Part shown: in pieces, positions 28,804 through 38,021 of the stretch
How positions within the stretch are numbered: position 1 is the stretch's first letter
Layout of the letters: each line of letters opens with the position of its first letter
NCBI GenBank assembly: GCA_030077755.1
Contig: JAQJZZ010000011.1
Span: forward strand, 3,038,001-3,102,000
Length of the DNA: 64,000 bases
From: Filosporella fistucella
Taxonomy: Eukaryota; Ascomycota; Leotiomycetes; Helotiales
Direction of reading: 5' to 3'
The notes under the pieces: generated by a model
Seen by the model: the letters and a program-made list of their open reading frames with translations, nothing else
Databases searched by the model: none
What the model was told of the DNA's origin: nothing
Position numbers and translations under genes: made by a program

Positions 28804-29646
28804 ATGGCCGATGTTCGATCTCTGCTCAAAAACGAGAGAGCAGCTCGGCGTATTCAGCACAAGCATGCCAGTTATTCGACAACGGGGACACTACTCTGTG
28901 TTGTTTGCCATCTGCAGCTGAAGAGTGAATCATTATGGGAAGGACATCTGAGATCAGCAGGACATATCATGCGAGCAGAGAAATTGAAAGAAACCGCAAA
29001 GGAGCAACCCATTCCTGAGCCAGCCTCCAAAAAGAGAAAAGCTAGCGATGATGAAGGAGAAGACACCATCAGGAAACGAACCAAATCTGCCAACGGCCTA
29101 CCAGAAGGATTCTTTGATCCTGGCCAGGAAGAATTTGCGCCCGTGCAACATCCTGTCGAAATGCAAATTCCTTCTAGACCTGCTACACCATTGAAGACAC
29201 CCGATATGATCATACCAGCGAAACAACCAGAAACACAGGTTGATGAGGATGAATGGGCTGCATTTGAGGCCGAAATTGCCACGGCAGAGGCACAAGTTAA
29301 GATGGATAATGACGCGATAATCTCAGCGCCGGCTATCTCTGCAGCAGAGCTTGCTAAGAAGTCAAATGAGGAGCAGTATGCTGCCAGGAAGGAAAGACAG
29401 GAGGCGGAGTTGGAAGGGGACAAAGAAGATGCCGCCAGGAAAATGGAAGAAGAGCTCGAGGAGATGGAGAGCTTAGAGGCACGTGTTAAAAGGCTCAGAG
29501 AAAAGAGGGAGCAATTGAGAAAGAAAGAGAGTGCTGTTGAGCTGGCTCCAGTGCCCGTCTCTGTGGCGGTGGATATGGAGGAGGATGAGGACGACGAAGA
29601 TGAAGATGAAGACGATGATTGGGATGGTTTCAGAATCAGGGGATAG
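28804..29646 (+). CDS. ZNF830/CCDC16-like zinc-finger coiled-coil protein
   Basis: Single exon, 280 aa. An in-frame ATG at 28750 exists, but ATG 28804 has the better context (ACAATGG) and starts the conserved MADVRSLLKNE. A C2H2 finger (LLCVVCHLQLKSESLWEGHLRSAGH split around residues 30-55) is followed by a basic segment, the DEDEWAAFEAEIATA motif typical of ZNF830, a long charged coiled coil (about 185-245) and a very acidic C-terminus (EDEDDEDEDEDDDWDGF). Animal ZNF830 is linked to pre-mRNA splicing and genome stability in the nucleus. The role in fungi is inferred from that family. Confidence 0.85.
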   Translation: MADVRSLLKNERAARRIQHKHASYSTTGTLLCVVCHLQLKSESLWEGHLRSAGHIMRAEKLKETAKEQPIPEPASKKRKASDDEGEDTIRKRTKSANGLPEGFFDPGQEEFAPVQHPVEMQIPSRPATPLKTPDMIIPAKQPETQVDEDEWAAFEAEIATAEAQVKMDNDAIISAPAISAAELAKKSNEEQYAARKERQEAELEGDKEDAARKMEEELEEMESLEARVKRLREKREQLRKKESAVELAPVPVSVAVDMEEDEDDEDEDEDDDWDGFRIRG

Positions 29647-29717
29647 GTCGTGAAATTTGTTCAATATTGTACCTGATGATACCCAGTGAGATAATTCAAG
29701 TTCAGGCGACCCTAACA

Positions 29718-30278
29718 TTATCTTTCCATCTTCTGGAGATGGACTGCTATTTGCAAAGGTAAGTAAAAATCAGGCTAGGAAGAAGTCCAGTTCCGACAGG
29801 TGAAGAAGTATTACTTACCTAGTTGCATATTGCGGATTACGACTTGCTCAAACCAACCACCCGAACTCTGTTTCTCGCCGTAGTCCAGATAATGCACCCA
29901 GACCCTCGCATTTAAGCTCTGGTGTGCCATGAATGTCGAATACAGTAAGTCACGCTCCAATGATTCTGAGATGTTTGGAAGAACTACATGCGATCTTGTC
30001 ACGAGAGACAGGATTTCATTCACTCTGGCGTTTACCTCTTTGGTTTGTCTGTGCCGAACCATGTTCATTCTTGAACTCTACGAGAAAGAATCTCAATCTA
30101 TTGAAGCGTGGATTGCAAGAAAACACGAGGTGAAGATTCAAGTCGACATCAATGTCATATTCGCTCTTCCCATTAACGTCATTTCTAAACACCAATATCC
30201 ACTTTACATTTCACTGGTGAGGCTTTGTCCGGCATCGGCAACTGTTTTGTGTTTTACCGCAATACGTCTACTCTCCAT
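29718..30278 (-). CDS. Small hidden four-exon gene, unknown product (126 aa)
   Basis: Built from short exons: 30278-30258, 30201-30036, 29983-29819, 29746-29718 (minus). The exons join in phase through introns of 56, 52 and 72 nt. The second exon encodes a coding-like stretch (WILVFRNDVNGK, then DVDLNLHLVFSCNPRF, RLRFFLVEFKNEHG). The third reads on with RDLLYSTFMAHQSLNARVWV and HYLDYGEKQSSGGWFEQ and ends in a consensus donor GTAAGTAAT. The last acceptor is a tandem TAGCAG (NAGNAG) site, so two products differing by one residue are possible. I do not recognise the family. The first exon is the weakest part and the N-terminus may differ. Confidence 0.42.
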
Positions 30279-30987
30279 TATCTACTGTGCTCCTGCAAGT
30301 AAGTCTTTCAAGGTCGAGCAAGTTCCTCGGGTAGCTGGACAATTTCCCTCTTGATCATGAACAACGCTCTAACATAGCGATATGTATTTTCGTCCGAGCT
30401 TTACCTTTCAAAATTGGACTGCTCTGAACATTCTACCTCTACCTATTCAGGCCTCACCCAGATCATTTGCGCAGGCATGTACCTGTACCTACCTCTATTT
30501 TTCGACTTTCATTCATAAGCGAGAGATGTTGGTCTCGCTTACAGTTCAAGGGGTACAGTTTGGCCGACAGTTTGTCTAACACATGCTTCAAAAACAACTT
30601 CACTACTTGGGTCTTGCACTGTCGAAAGCCGTCTAAATTATGAAAAGACATTGTCATAACAAAGACTTAGAGTGGGTCAGACACAAGTTTACAATGAAAA
30701 AGAAAAGTCGAGAGGTGAATCGAGGGAGGAAGAATCTGAGAATGAATGATTTGCAGATTAAATACAAGGCATGTGAGTATTTAATATATTGGATCAAAAG
30801 CACTGTGTATAACTTGATACGAAAACAGATGAAATATTGAGTTGAATGAATATTCTGAATTCTTCTCTAGGAACATAAGATATGTTTGACAGACTATAGA
30901 TCCCTGGGATACACACTTCCAAACCAATAGCCATATACCCTCCAGACACCGTCCTAACTCCACCAGCGGAAATCCAAACCAGACTCA
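30279..30987. other. Intergenic, 709 bp
   Basis: No supported gene. It carries the upstream region of the small gene at 29718-30278 and the 3' flank of the Gly/Ala/His-rich gene. Confidence 0.4.
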
Positions 30988-31455
30988 TCATTTATAATAG
31001 TGCTCCTCATGTCTCTTCTCATGCCTCTCCTCCTCCTTATCCTTAGCTCTCAACTCCTGAATCAATCCCGTCGCACCAAGGGCCTCCCCAACTAAATGGG
31101 CAACATGATGCTTCCTCTCCCCTAACATCTCTTTACCCAATGCATACGCGCCTATAATCTCCTCAAACACATGTCGTCCATGATGTTTACCATGTCGAGA
31201 ATGACTTCTCGATCTCGATCTCGAGCGAGAATGTGGAGAAAGACTTCTAGCCCTGTGACCTTCTTCTTCTTCCGCACGACGAAGCAGTTCCCATGCTCCG
31301 ATAGCAACTGCTGCACCGATGCCGGCTTTGAGGAGGTGATTTGTCTTTTCCTCGTCTGGATCGGTGGCTTTGAGGAGCTGGTCGGCTGCTACTACTGCGC
31401 CTGTAGCACCGATAGCGATCTCTGCGTTTTCTTTGAAGTGTCCTTCTTTTGTCAT
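30988..31455 (-). CDS. Small Gly/Ala/His-rich conserved fungal-type protein
   Basis: Single exon, 155 aa. The N-terminal half has alternating Gly/Ala hydrophobic stretches (ENAEIAIGATGAVVAADQLL; LLKAGIGAAVAIGAWELLRR), like glycine-zipper membrane-associating segments. An Arg/Ser repeat (SRSRSRSRSHSRHGKHHGRH, about 75-95) is followed by a helix with GAYALGKEMLG and a His/Glu-rich end. It resembles the fungal DUF3824-type small proteins, but I cannot name it with certainty. A TATA-like box lies 54 bp upstream and five CCGAGT motifs lie within 400 bp upstream, suggesting inducible expression (inference). Confidence 0.7.
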   Translation of the reverse strand: MTKEGHFKENAEIAIGATGAVVAADQLLKATDPDEEKTNHLLKAGIGAAVAIGAWELLRRAEEEEGHRARSLSPHSRSRSRSRSHSRHGKHHGRHVFEEIIGAYALGKEMLGERKHHVAHLVGEALGATGLIQELRAKDKEEERHEKRHEEHYYK

Positions 31456-32113
31456 GATGTATTGTTTGTGTTTTGATTTGATTAAACCGAACCAGTGCTT
31501 CTGTGATGTTTTATAGACGAAATGCGTGGTTCACCGAGTTGAGGGTGGTGATGGATCACGAGACCATCGGGTGATAATCAGCTTGAAATGTTTCAGAGGC
31601 ACCGGCCTTCCTAAGCCTCATGTCGTTTCAATTGACTGAGGGTGCGGGGTATTAAAGTCTTACTGGACACCATTGAGAATTGAGTGTTTGCCTCGAGGAA
31701 AGCCGGGCACAATTTTATGCGGGTTTCTAGACTCGGTGATCTGACGGGCAATGCCCATCTACCGAGTATGAGAAATCATGAGCAGGTGACTGAAGTCGAT
31801 GATGGGTGAACTCCGAGTAGATGGTGGCAAAGAGTGATTCATGCCGAGTTGTCACTCAGGGTAGACCGAAGATTCTTCGTTGACAGAATCGGGACGGATC
31901 CTCCTGGAACCATTCGGTTGCACTGTGGTGGCCAGAAGGCCAATACACTTTCACTTCACGATATATGGACGGGAATTACTGGCTCGCCAACACTTTGAGG
32001 CTTAGTTGGACAGTTAGAACAGTCATAATAATCCTGTCTACTTTCTATATGTTTGGTTCAATAATCACTCTACAATTCTCATGACCACCCATGTAGGATC
32101 AAATAACCTCACT
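31456..32113 (-). promoter_or_regulatory. Promoter with TATA box and clustered CCGAGT motifs
   Basis: Upstream of the small protein gene at 31455. Minus-strand TATAAAA at 31509-31515. CCGAGT on either strand at 31534, 31731, 31762, 31813 and 31844. No ORF is supported in this 658 bp. Confidence 0.45.
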
Positions 32114-33861
32114 CTAAGCCTCCACTTCAACCGCCTCTATCCCGGCAACATATCTCAACTTTTCTGAGCCCACCGCCCCAATCTCTTCAGTTTTCTTGAT
32201 CGCCAATTTTTGCCTTAAAACATCATACTGCTTCTGCCACTCCTCTGAATGTCCCTGAATTGGTGCACCACCAGAAGCCACAATCCCCGGATTAACCCAC
32301 GCAAGTAGCTCATTTGCATAATCCACGTCCTGTCCTCTGAGGGAATGAAATTCTCTTCCTTGTCCCTTCTTTCTCACCCTCTCATCATACTCCGCTCTTT
32401 GATCCGCCAGCGGTGGCAACGCAGCTTTGCCTGAGTAAACGGCTGCCAGTGCAATAGCCTGGAACTCGAAAAGCGAAAAAGTTGCAATGTGGTACGGAAC
32501 ACCGATGAACGAGAGTGTTGGATCGGGTATGTAAAAGATATCTTTGTGAAGGTTGTGCGTTTGAAGTCCATCAGTGACAAGGGTTTCTGGGCCGGCTTGA
32601 TCCGGGGTAAGGTGATCAGCATGATATTGTTTTAGAAATGGGAAACTGCAATGATAGCCAGTGCAGACGATTACGCTATCGATGTTGGACAAAATTTGCC
32701 CGCTTTTGAGTGTGACCGATCGGGAGACAGCAGGGCTATTTGCATCTCGAATGATGTTGAAAGATGAAACCTCTCCTACACGTGTAGCACTGGCAGGTAG
32801 CATCGAAACTGGGTGGTCAAACGCTCCACCACGTGTCGATTGATAAATTTGTTTAGCGTTTCCTTCAAGTTCATTTGCAATGTCTGTGGATGAAGTACTG
32901 CCGCCGATGAGGAGTACAGTCTGAAATATTAGCTGTTGTGCAAGTGAATGCAAATTGTGGATGAGCACCTTGTCCTTGAAATCTCTTGGGCTTCTATATC
33001 TCTTAGAATGCAAGATTGTCTCTGGCCATTCTTGTTTCCATAAATTTAATCCTGGGATATCGGGGACTTTTGGGGCATCATAATGACCCGTGGCAACGAC
33101 AACGGCATCGAATTCCTGGATCAATTAGCCTAGCGTATGTCTCTGATGAGTACACTCACCCAGTCTCTTGATGTTTGGACATCAGGACTGATAGTTGATG
33201 TCCGAACCTTCCACTTCCCATCTGACTTGGTCAATTCTTCAACCTTAGTATTGTAAATGGTCAACTGATCCACGCCAGACTTCGAAGCTGTATCCTGAAT
33301 ATATGCAGCAAGAACTTTGTGATTCACATTTCCCTCTGTCCCAGCTGGCCAAGAGTTCAATGTGACTTTCATCAATCCAGTTGGGACATTGTTCATTAGG
33401 CCCTCATAGCAAGGTCTGCTAAATCAGATTTTTCACATAAAGGTTCATGAGCTGTAACTTACCCAGGAGGAGCATGTTCAATATCTCTTTCCACGTTCCC
33501 GTCGTCGGTGAACTTTCCACTGTCTCTTTTTGATCCGGAGAAGTATGCTGTATGTGCGATGGAGGGCTTGATAGATGGATATGATGGTTCTGGGGGAAGT
33601 CTTTCGTCGAAGACCCTGTATGTATTAGCCAGATCCTATCCAAATGCGAAAGTTTGATTTACCATACTCCTCCAGTCTTGTTTGATCTTTCAAATACAGT
33701 GACATCTAGGCCATTTGACTTGAGGTGAGCAGCTGACACAACGCCGGAGATCTTGCATTATAGATAGTTAGTGCTATGTTGCAATATAGTTAACTTTCAG
33801 CATAGTGAATGCTACTCACGCCAGCGCCAATGACGGCAACGGTTTTGATCTCCAGGCTCAT
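32114..33861 (-). CDS. Flavin-containing monooxygenase
   Basis: Exons (minus): 33861-33820, 33751-33663, 33615-33463, 33418-33160, 33115-32969, 32920-32114; 498 aa. An N-terminal FAD Rossmann motif (VIGAGISG, about 10-17) is followed by ERSNKTGGVW, a second nucleotide-binding loop LIGGSTSSTD for NADPH (about 232-241) and the conserved ATG before the FMO hinge (VVVATGHYDAPKVPDIPG). C-terminal FMO features include VIVCTGYHCSFPFL. FMOs use NADPH and O2 to oxygenate N- or S-containing or ketone substrates. No signal peptide is seen; it is probably cytosolic or ER-associated. The 48-nt intron 32921-32968 is in frame and free of stops, but removing it restores the family spacing before TVLLIGG. The substrate is unknown. 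Confidence 0.88.
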
Positions 33862-34688
33862 CTTGACTTGGTTGAAACAATGATTGACTATTGAAGGTTG
33901 AGATGTCGGACCTCGGGTACTTGGTACGTTATATAAGTACTTTCTGCCTCGATATCCACCTTTCGAAGTACTTCGCTATTCCACACCTCTCGCCATCTTA
34001 TCTCTCAATTGTTCGATGTCCTCAGGAACCCTTGCATGCTGTACCTTCCTCCAACATATAGACCCATTGTTCTATCAGTATCGTGTTCCTGTTCGTTAAG
34101 ATGGTACACGCTACACGGAATAGGATAGAACAGCAAGTCGCGAGAATGGAACTACATGACGTGCTTCGGTCCTCGGTTTCTCACCAAATCAGGTGATATT
34201 GGACGAATAAAGAGAGGAGCTGAAGCGTGGTGCTTATAAATACTCAAATAAATTTACCTGAAGGTTGTTGAATCCTGGCTTTGGTGTGGGTGAATTCCGA
34301 AGTGTTGTGTAGGCAGAAGAGACGAATACGTTGGCTTTCACGTTCAGGAGAAGGCATTGTCGCTTCAGCCTGTGTTCGCTAAAAGTGCAGTGATGCATGC
34401 CCCGAAAGTAGCCCCTCTGAGCCCCTGATAAATAACCGAAGAGCAGCGGTTCCTCCCTAATCTTTGAGCCTGGTATTGGTCCTTCATCAGAGGACTTTTC
34501 GTGTAGAAGGTACACAATTCTGATCTTAAATCAATTGCACAACAATGAGGCGAAGAAGGATCTGAACAATGTAATCATTTCCCCCCAAGACCGAAACCGT
34601 GTGTACTTGCACCAGTACACTCTCAACACTGCCAGCAGACAAACACCACAACTCCCTTCATACCAAAACGAGAAGCTTTCCATCAGAA
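33862..34688. other. Intergenic, 827 bp
   Basis: Promoter of the monooxygenase gene and 3' flank of the DUF3425 gene. No gene is supported. Confidence 0.4.
33929..33935 (-). promoter_or_regulatory. TATA-like box of the flavin monooxygenase gene
   Basis: Minus-strand TATATAA, 68 bp upstream of the start codon at 33861. Confidence 0.4.
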
Positions 34689-35387
34689 TTATTCCATCAA
34701 GATTGGGTTCTGGATTGCCACCCCCTCAAACAAAAAACTCCATTTCCTCTTAAACCCCTCGTCAACCCTCCACGCTCCGGGGTCCCAACTATTTCCACCA
34801 GGAACCAACCTAAAAGTCTCCCTCGTAAAAATATCAGCGAGTAACCCCTCCGAACTCAACTTCTCGCTATACTCAATCATCCTATGTCTCAGTTCCGGAA
34901 ACGGGAATCTATCTATCCAGTCAAAATGCACGGTTTCTAGTTGCAGTTTGGTGGGTTGAAGAGAGAGAGGGACGTCTGATACAGCCTTGGAGCGGCACGC
35001 GGAAGATGTTGCGCAGGAGAGACCGAGGAGAACTCCGTTGAGGAAGAGGGCTGAGTAGACTGTATGCGAAGGCGTTTTAACCCTTTTGCAGTTGGAAAGG
35101 ATTGGATCTATCTGCGCGGCTTCTGATGAGATGATCAGGTGATTGGGTGCAGGTGATATCTTTACTGCTCTTCGAACCACCACAGAGCTCGAGGGAGAAG
35201 ATTTTGGTTTTATGGTCTCATTCTCTGCAAGCCGCTTTCCTGGATTTTATGAGCAGGTAAAATTATCAGTACTGAGTGGAGACGTACGTCGCGCTCTCTG
35301 AGCGAGTCTGTCTTGGATCTTCTTTCTCTTCTTGGCATCAATCACCCCATACCACTGGTCATCTTCAGGAGGGGTCCTGGCACCCAT
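34689..35387 (-). CDS. bZIP-like DUF3425 protein
   Basis: Exons (minus): 35387-35288 and 35239-34689; 216 aa. The start MGARTPPEDDQWYGVIDAKK leads into a basic region (KKRKKIQDRLAQRARRKRLAE) like the bZIP DNA-binding part. A short leucine-poor stretch follows, then the DUF3425 core with FDWIDRFPFPELRHRM and the family-typical SWDPGAWRVDEGFKRKW near the end. These proteins are found only in filamentous fungi and are presumed transcription regulators; most targets are unknown. The frame is open further upstream without an ATG (a GTG at 35486), so ATG 35387 was taken, which matches the usual short N-terminus. At 216 aa it is short for the family (about 250-300). Confidence 0.78.
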
Positions 35388-35975
35388 TTCCTGCGCCTGT
35401 TGGCTAGAAGTAAAGAAGTCGATATTGAATGCACGAGGTTCTGACCAGACTGTGCGCAACTTATTTTCTGATATGGTGTAAGGCACAAGGAATAAAGTCG
35501 TGGCTCCAACCTTCCAAGGTACTAGCCGATCATGAGTTCAATCAATAGATAATTCATATTTCCCCCTTTACCTTTGTGAAGGAGAACGATAACTGTTGAT
35601 AATGACTGACTCGCTGACAAATATACTGCCCCGTTGTTCTGGTAAGCTAGTTTCTGACATCCCTCAAGGCTAAGCCTGTGAATGGCCAGAAACTTGTCAG
35701 AAAATAGTGGCCAGTCAGACGCAATGCCCTGAACAATACATAAAAATAGCGACCTTGTCCCTGTAGCATGGGTGAGCTGCACCGCAACTTCGACGTACAC
35801 TCTTCGATATTGTGCTGAAATAGTTTTCTACTCCCCCAAATCCTGCATTTCATCTTGCTTCGCATCTCCAGAGTATTTCTCAAAACCCTCTATAACCCCT
35901 CTGTATCCCCGTCTCAGGATCGCAATCCAACTCTTCGCACCTCTTTAAATACCCCTCCCATGGGTATGCAAATAC
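35388..35975. other. Intergenic, 588 bp
   Basis: No gene is supported; promoter of the DUF3425 gene and 3' flank of the F-box-like gene. Confidence 0.4.
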
Positions 35976-37445
35976 CTAGGAAGTGCTAATCAGAGCACAC
36001 AGTGTCCCATCTAGATTATTTCTCGTTTCGAAAGTCAGGTATTTCTCCTCTGGAGGAAGATATTTGACGACCATCTCGATACCGAGATCTTGAGCCCGTT
36101 TCTGAAAACTTAGAGCTTCTTCTCTTTCAAAGCCTGGAAACTGGGTGGGTTCAAGCGAGGTCGATCGATCGGGATAGATTACTCCTTCCCACTCTAAATT
36201 CAGTATCCTCAAACGAGGAAAAAGCTGCTCTTTGTGTAAAAGAAGTTCTTCAACCTTGCTCCTGTGCTTGGTTTTGAATTCTCTTAACGATAAGTTTTCA
36301 ATACAAGATGGCAATACATCGATGAGACTTGGCATGGAGTCTTCTATGTCTGAGAACAGATAATCAGTACAAATGTCGAGAAACTTGAGATACTTGAAGT
36401 CAGCAAATGATCCCATAGGTTGAGACAGGTCGATATAGCCACTATCCGTATCATCGATCAACATATGGAGTTCCCTCAACGAGCCTTTCAGATGCTGCAT
36501 TGGTGCCATTATTTTATGAGATGCAAACTCAATGAAGCCCATTAATCCATATGCGATCCTGCAATAAAGTAATTCGAGGTTAGGAACGCATCGTAAGAAA
36601 CTTTGAAGTGCTTGTGGAGTGAGGTTGCTAAAGTCCAACGATACTGATTTGATGTTCGGGCACCAAAGGCCGGCGAACTCATTGCATCGTGAATCTTCAT
36701 CAAGTCCAAAAGCACTACCATCTGTCATCTTTCTCGCCGAGAATTTCGTCAATGTCGGTATCTCTAAAAACGGGATGAAGGTTGGCAACTTCATCCCGTC
36801 ATCCGGATCCCAATACACCAAAGAAACGTGCCTCAACTTTGGTTTTTGTCGTAATACTCTCATAACGTGCGGAAAGTCATTTTCGGCGTACCACGATGTG
36901 AATTCAATCTCCTCAAGATTTGGCAGCACTGCGAGAAGCAAAGCAGTCATTGCCTCCCATTTACCCTGCAGAATCTCCTGACACCAAACGTCCGATTCAA
37001 ACGTGAGCCCACCCAGATCCTCAGGACTCCAAGCACCAGTCCCCATCGTGATATCTTTGGCTCTCATATATCGAGTAGCAGCGGTTTGAATCGCCTCAAC
37101 CTCCGCTTCTCCAAAACCCAGCCCAGAACGCTCCAGCGTTATATCCGACAGCGGCGCATCTTGGAAGAATCTCACGTGTGGCGCCAAATCCGGGCGAGCC
37201 AGAATTCTCGATAGGAATTTCGGTGTGTGGTTTATTAAGAAGCGAGAGTAGAGGATTGGTTCAATAATGTGGTACATGCGATGTGATAGAAGTCCGGTAT
37301 GTATGAGCCATTGTTGGATTTCATGGTATAAAGAATTGGATTTTTTTTCCCGCATTATGTTGGTAGCGGAGATGATGATTTCTACGAGCAATTCATTGGA
37401 GAGGCCGCCGTATGGTGAGATATTGTTCTCAATATTGAGTGACAT
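35976..37445 (-). CDS. F-box/LRR-like protein
   Basis: Single exon, 489 aa. The N-terminus has an F-box-like helix (GGLSNELLVEIIISATN, about 14-30). The rest is a series of irregular leucine-rich segments, e.g. LPNLEEIEFTSW, KPKLRHVSLVYW, CPNIKSVSLDFSNL, VPNLELLYCRI, FKYLKFLDICTDYLF and FPRLRILNLEW. This layout is common in filamentous ascomycetes, where such genes are numerous. F-box proteins link substrates to SCF ubiquitin ligases, but divergent fungal members may not all do so. No specific orthologue is recognised. Confidence 0.75.
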   Translation of the reverse strand: MSLNIENNISPYGGLSNELLVEIIISATNIMREKKSNSLYHEIQQWLIHTGLLSHRMYHIIEPILYSRFLINHTPKFLSRILARPDLAPHVRFFQDAPLSDITLERSGLGFGEAEVEAIQTAATRYMRAKDITMGTGAWSPEDLGGLTFESDVWCQEILQGKWEAMTALLLAVLPNLEEIEFTSWYAENDFPHVMRVLRQKPKLRHVSLVYWDPDDGMKLPTFIPFLEIPTLTKFSARKMTDGSAFGLDEDSRCNEFAGLWCPNIKSVSLDFSNLTPQALQSFLRCVPNLELLYCRIAYGLMGFIEFASHKIMAPMQHLKGSLRELHMLIDDTDSGYIDLSQPMGSFADFKYLKFLDICTDYLFSDIEDSMPSLIDVLPSCIENLSLREFKTKHRSKVEELLLHKEQLFPRLRILNLEWEGVIYPDRSTSLEPTQFPGFEREEALSFQKRAQDLGIEMVVKYLPPEEKYLTFETRNNLDGTLCALISTS

Positions 37446-38021
37446 GGTGGTGTCAGTGGAATCGTGCTATGGCGACTGTTAGCGGGGTTATCAGTTATAA
37501 AGACGATCAGAAGGCGAGGACGTGACTATGCGTTTGCGTGAAACGATCAGGCTCCTCCTTCGATCAAGTCCCATCTAATTGAAGGAATATAACGCAAGGC
37601 AACGATCTCTCAGAAAAGGTTCGATCAAGTAGGTAGTTAAGAGTATTCACGTATTTCATCGTGAATTTGCAAGTAGTTGTATTGCCGCCTGAGATGCGTC
37701 CCACAAAAGGGTTCCACCCAACCAATAGTGTGAGAGGTGCCTTCTACCGAGGTAGGTAATCCTCCCCAAGGTAGCTCATTTTCATTCTCAACTACTAGGT
37801 AGATATCATCGCAGTCAATTCTTCATCACTTCGAATGTATCTCAACATACTTTCAACGATTGACAACGGCAAAAGCGGTATGATTCGGTATCAAGTGGTT
37901 GGAATTCTGAGCGAAACAGCTGTATCCAATTGCACATTATGTAAAGTCCAACCCCTCCTAATTCGTGATGAAAATTAAAGGTATACGTTCAACTCGTATC
38001 CAACCATTTGATTCTCTTCAG
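37446..38021. other. Intergenic, 576 bp
   Basis: Promoter of the F-box-like gene and terminator side of the tyrosinase gene. No ORF is supported. Confidence 0.4.

Noticed and set aside
35388..35486. N-terminal extension of the DUF3425 protein from a GTG codon
   Set aside because: There is no ATG in the extended frame, and the family normally starts shortly before the D-D-x-W motif.
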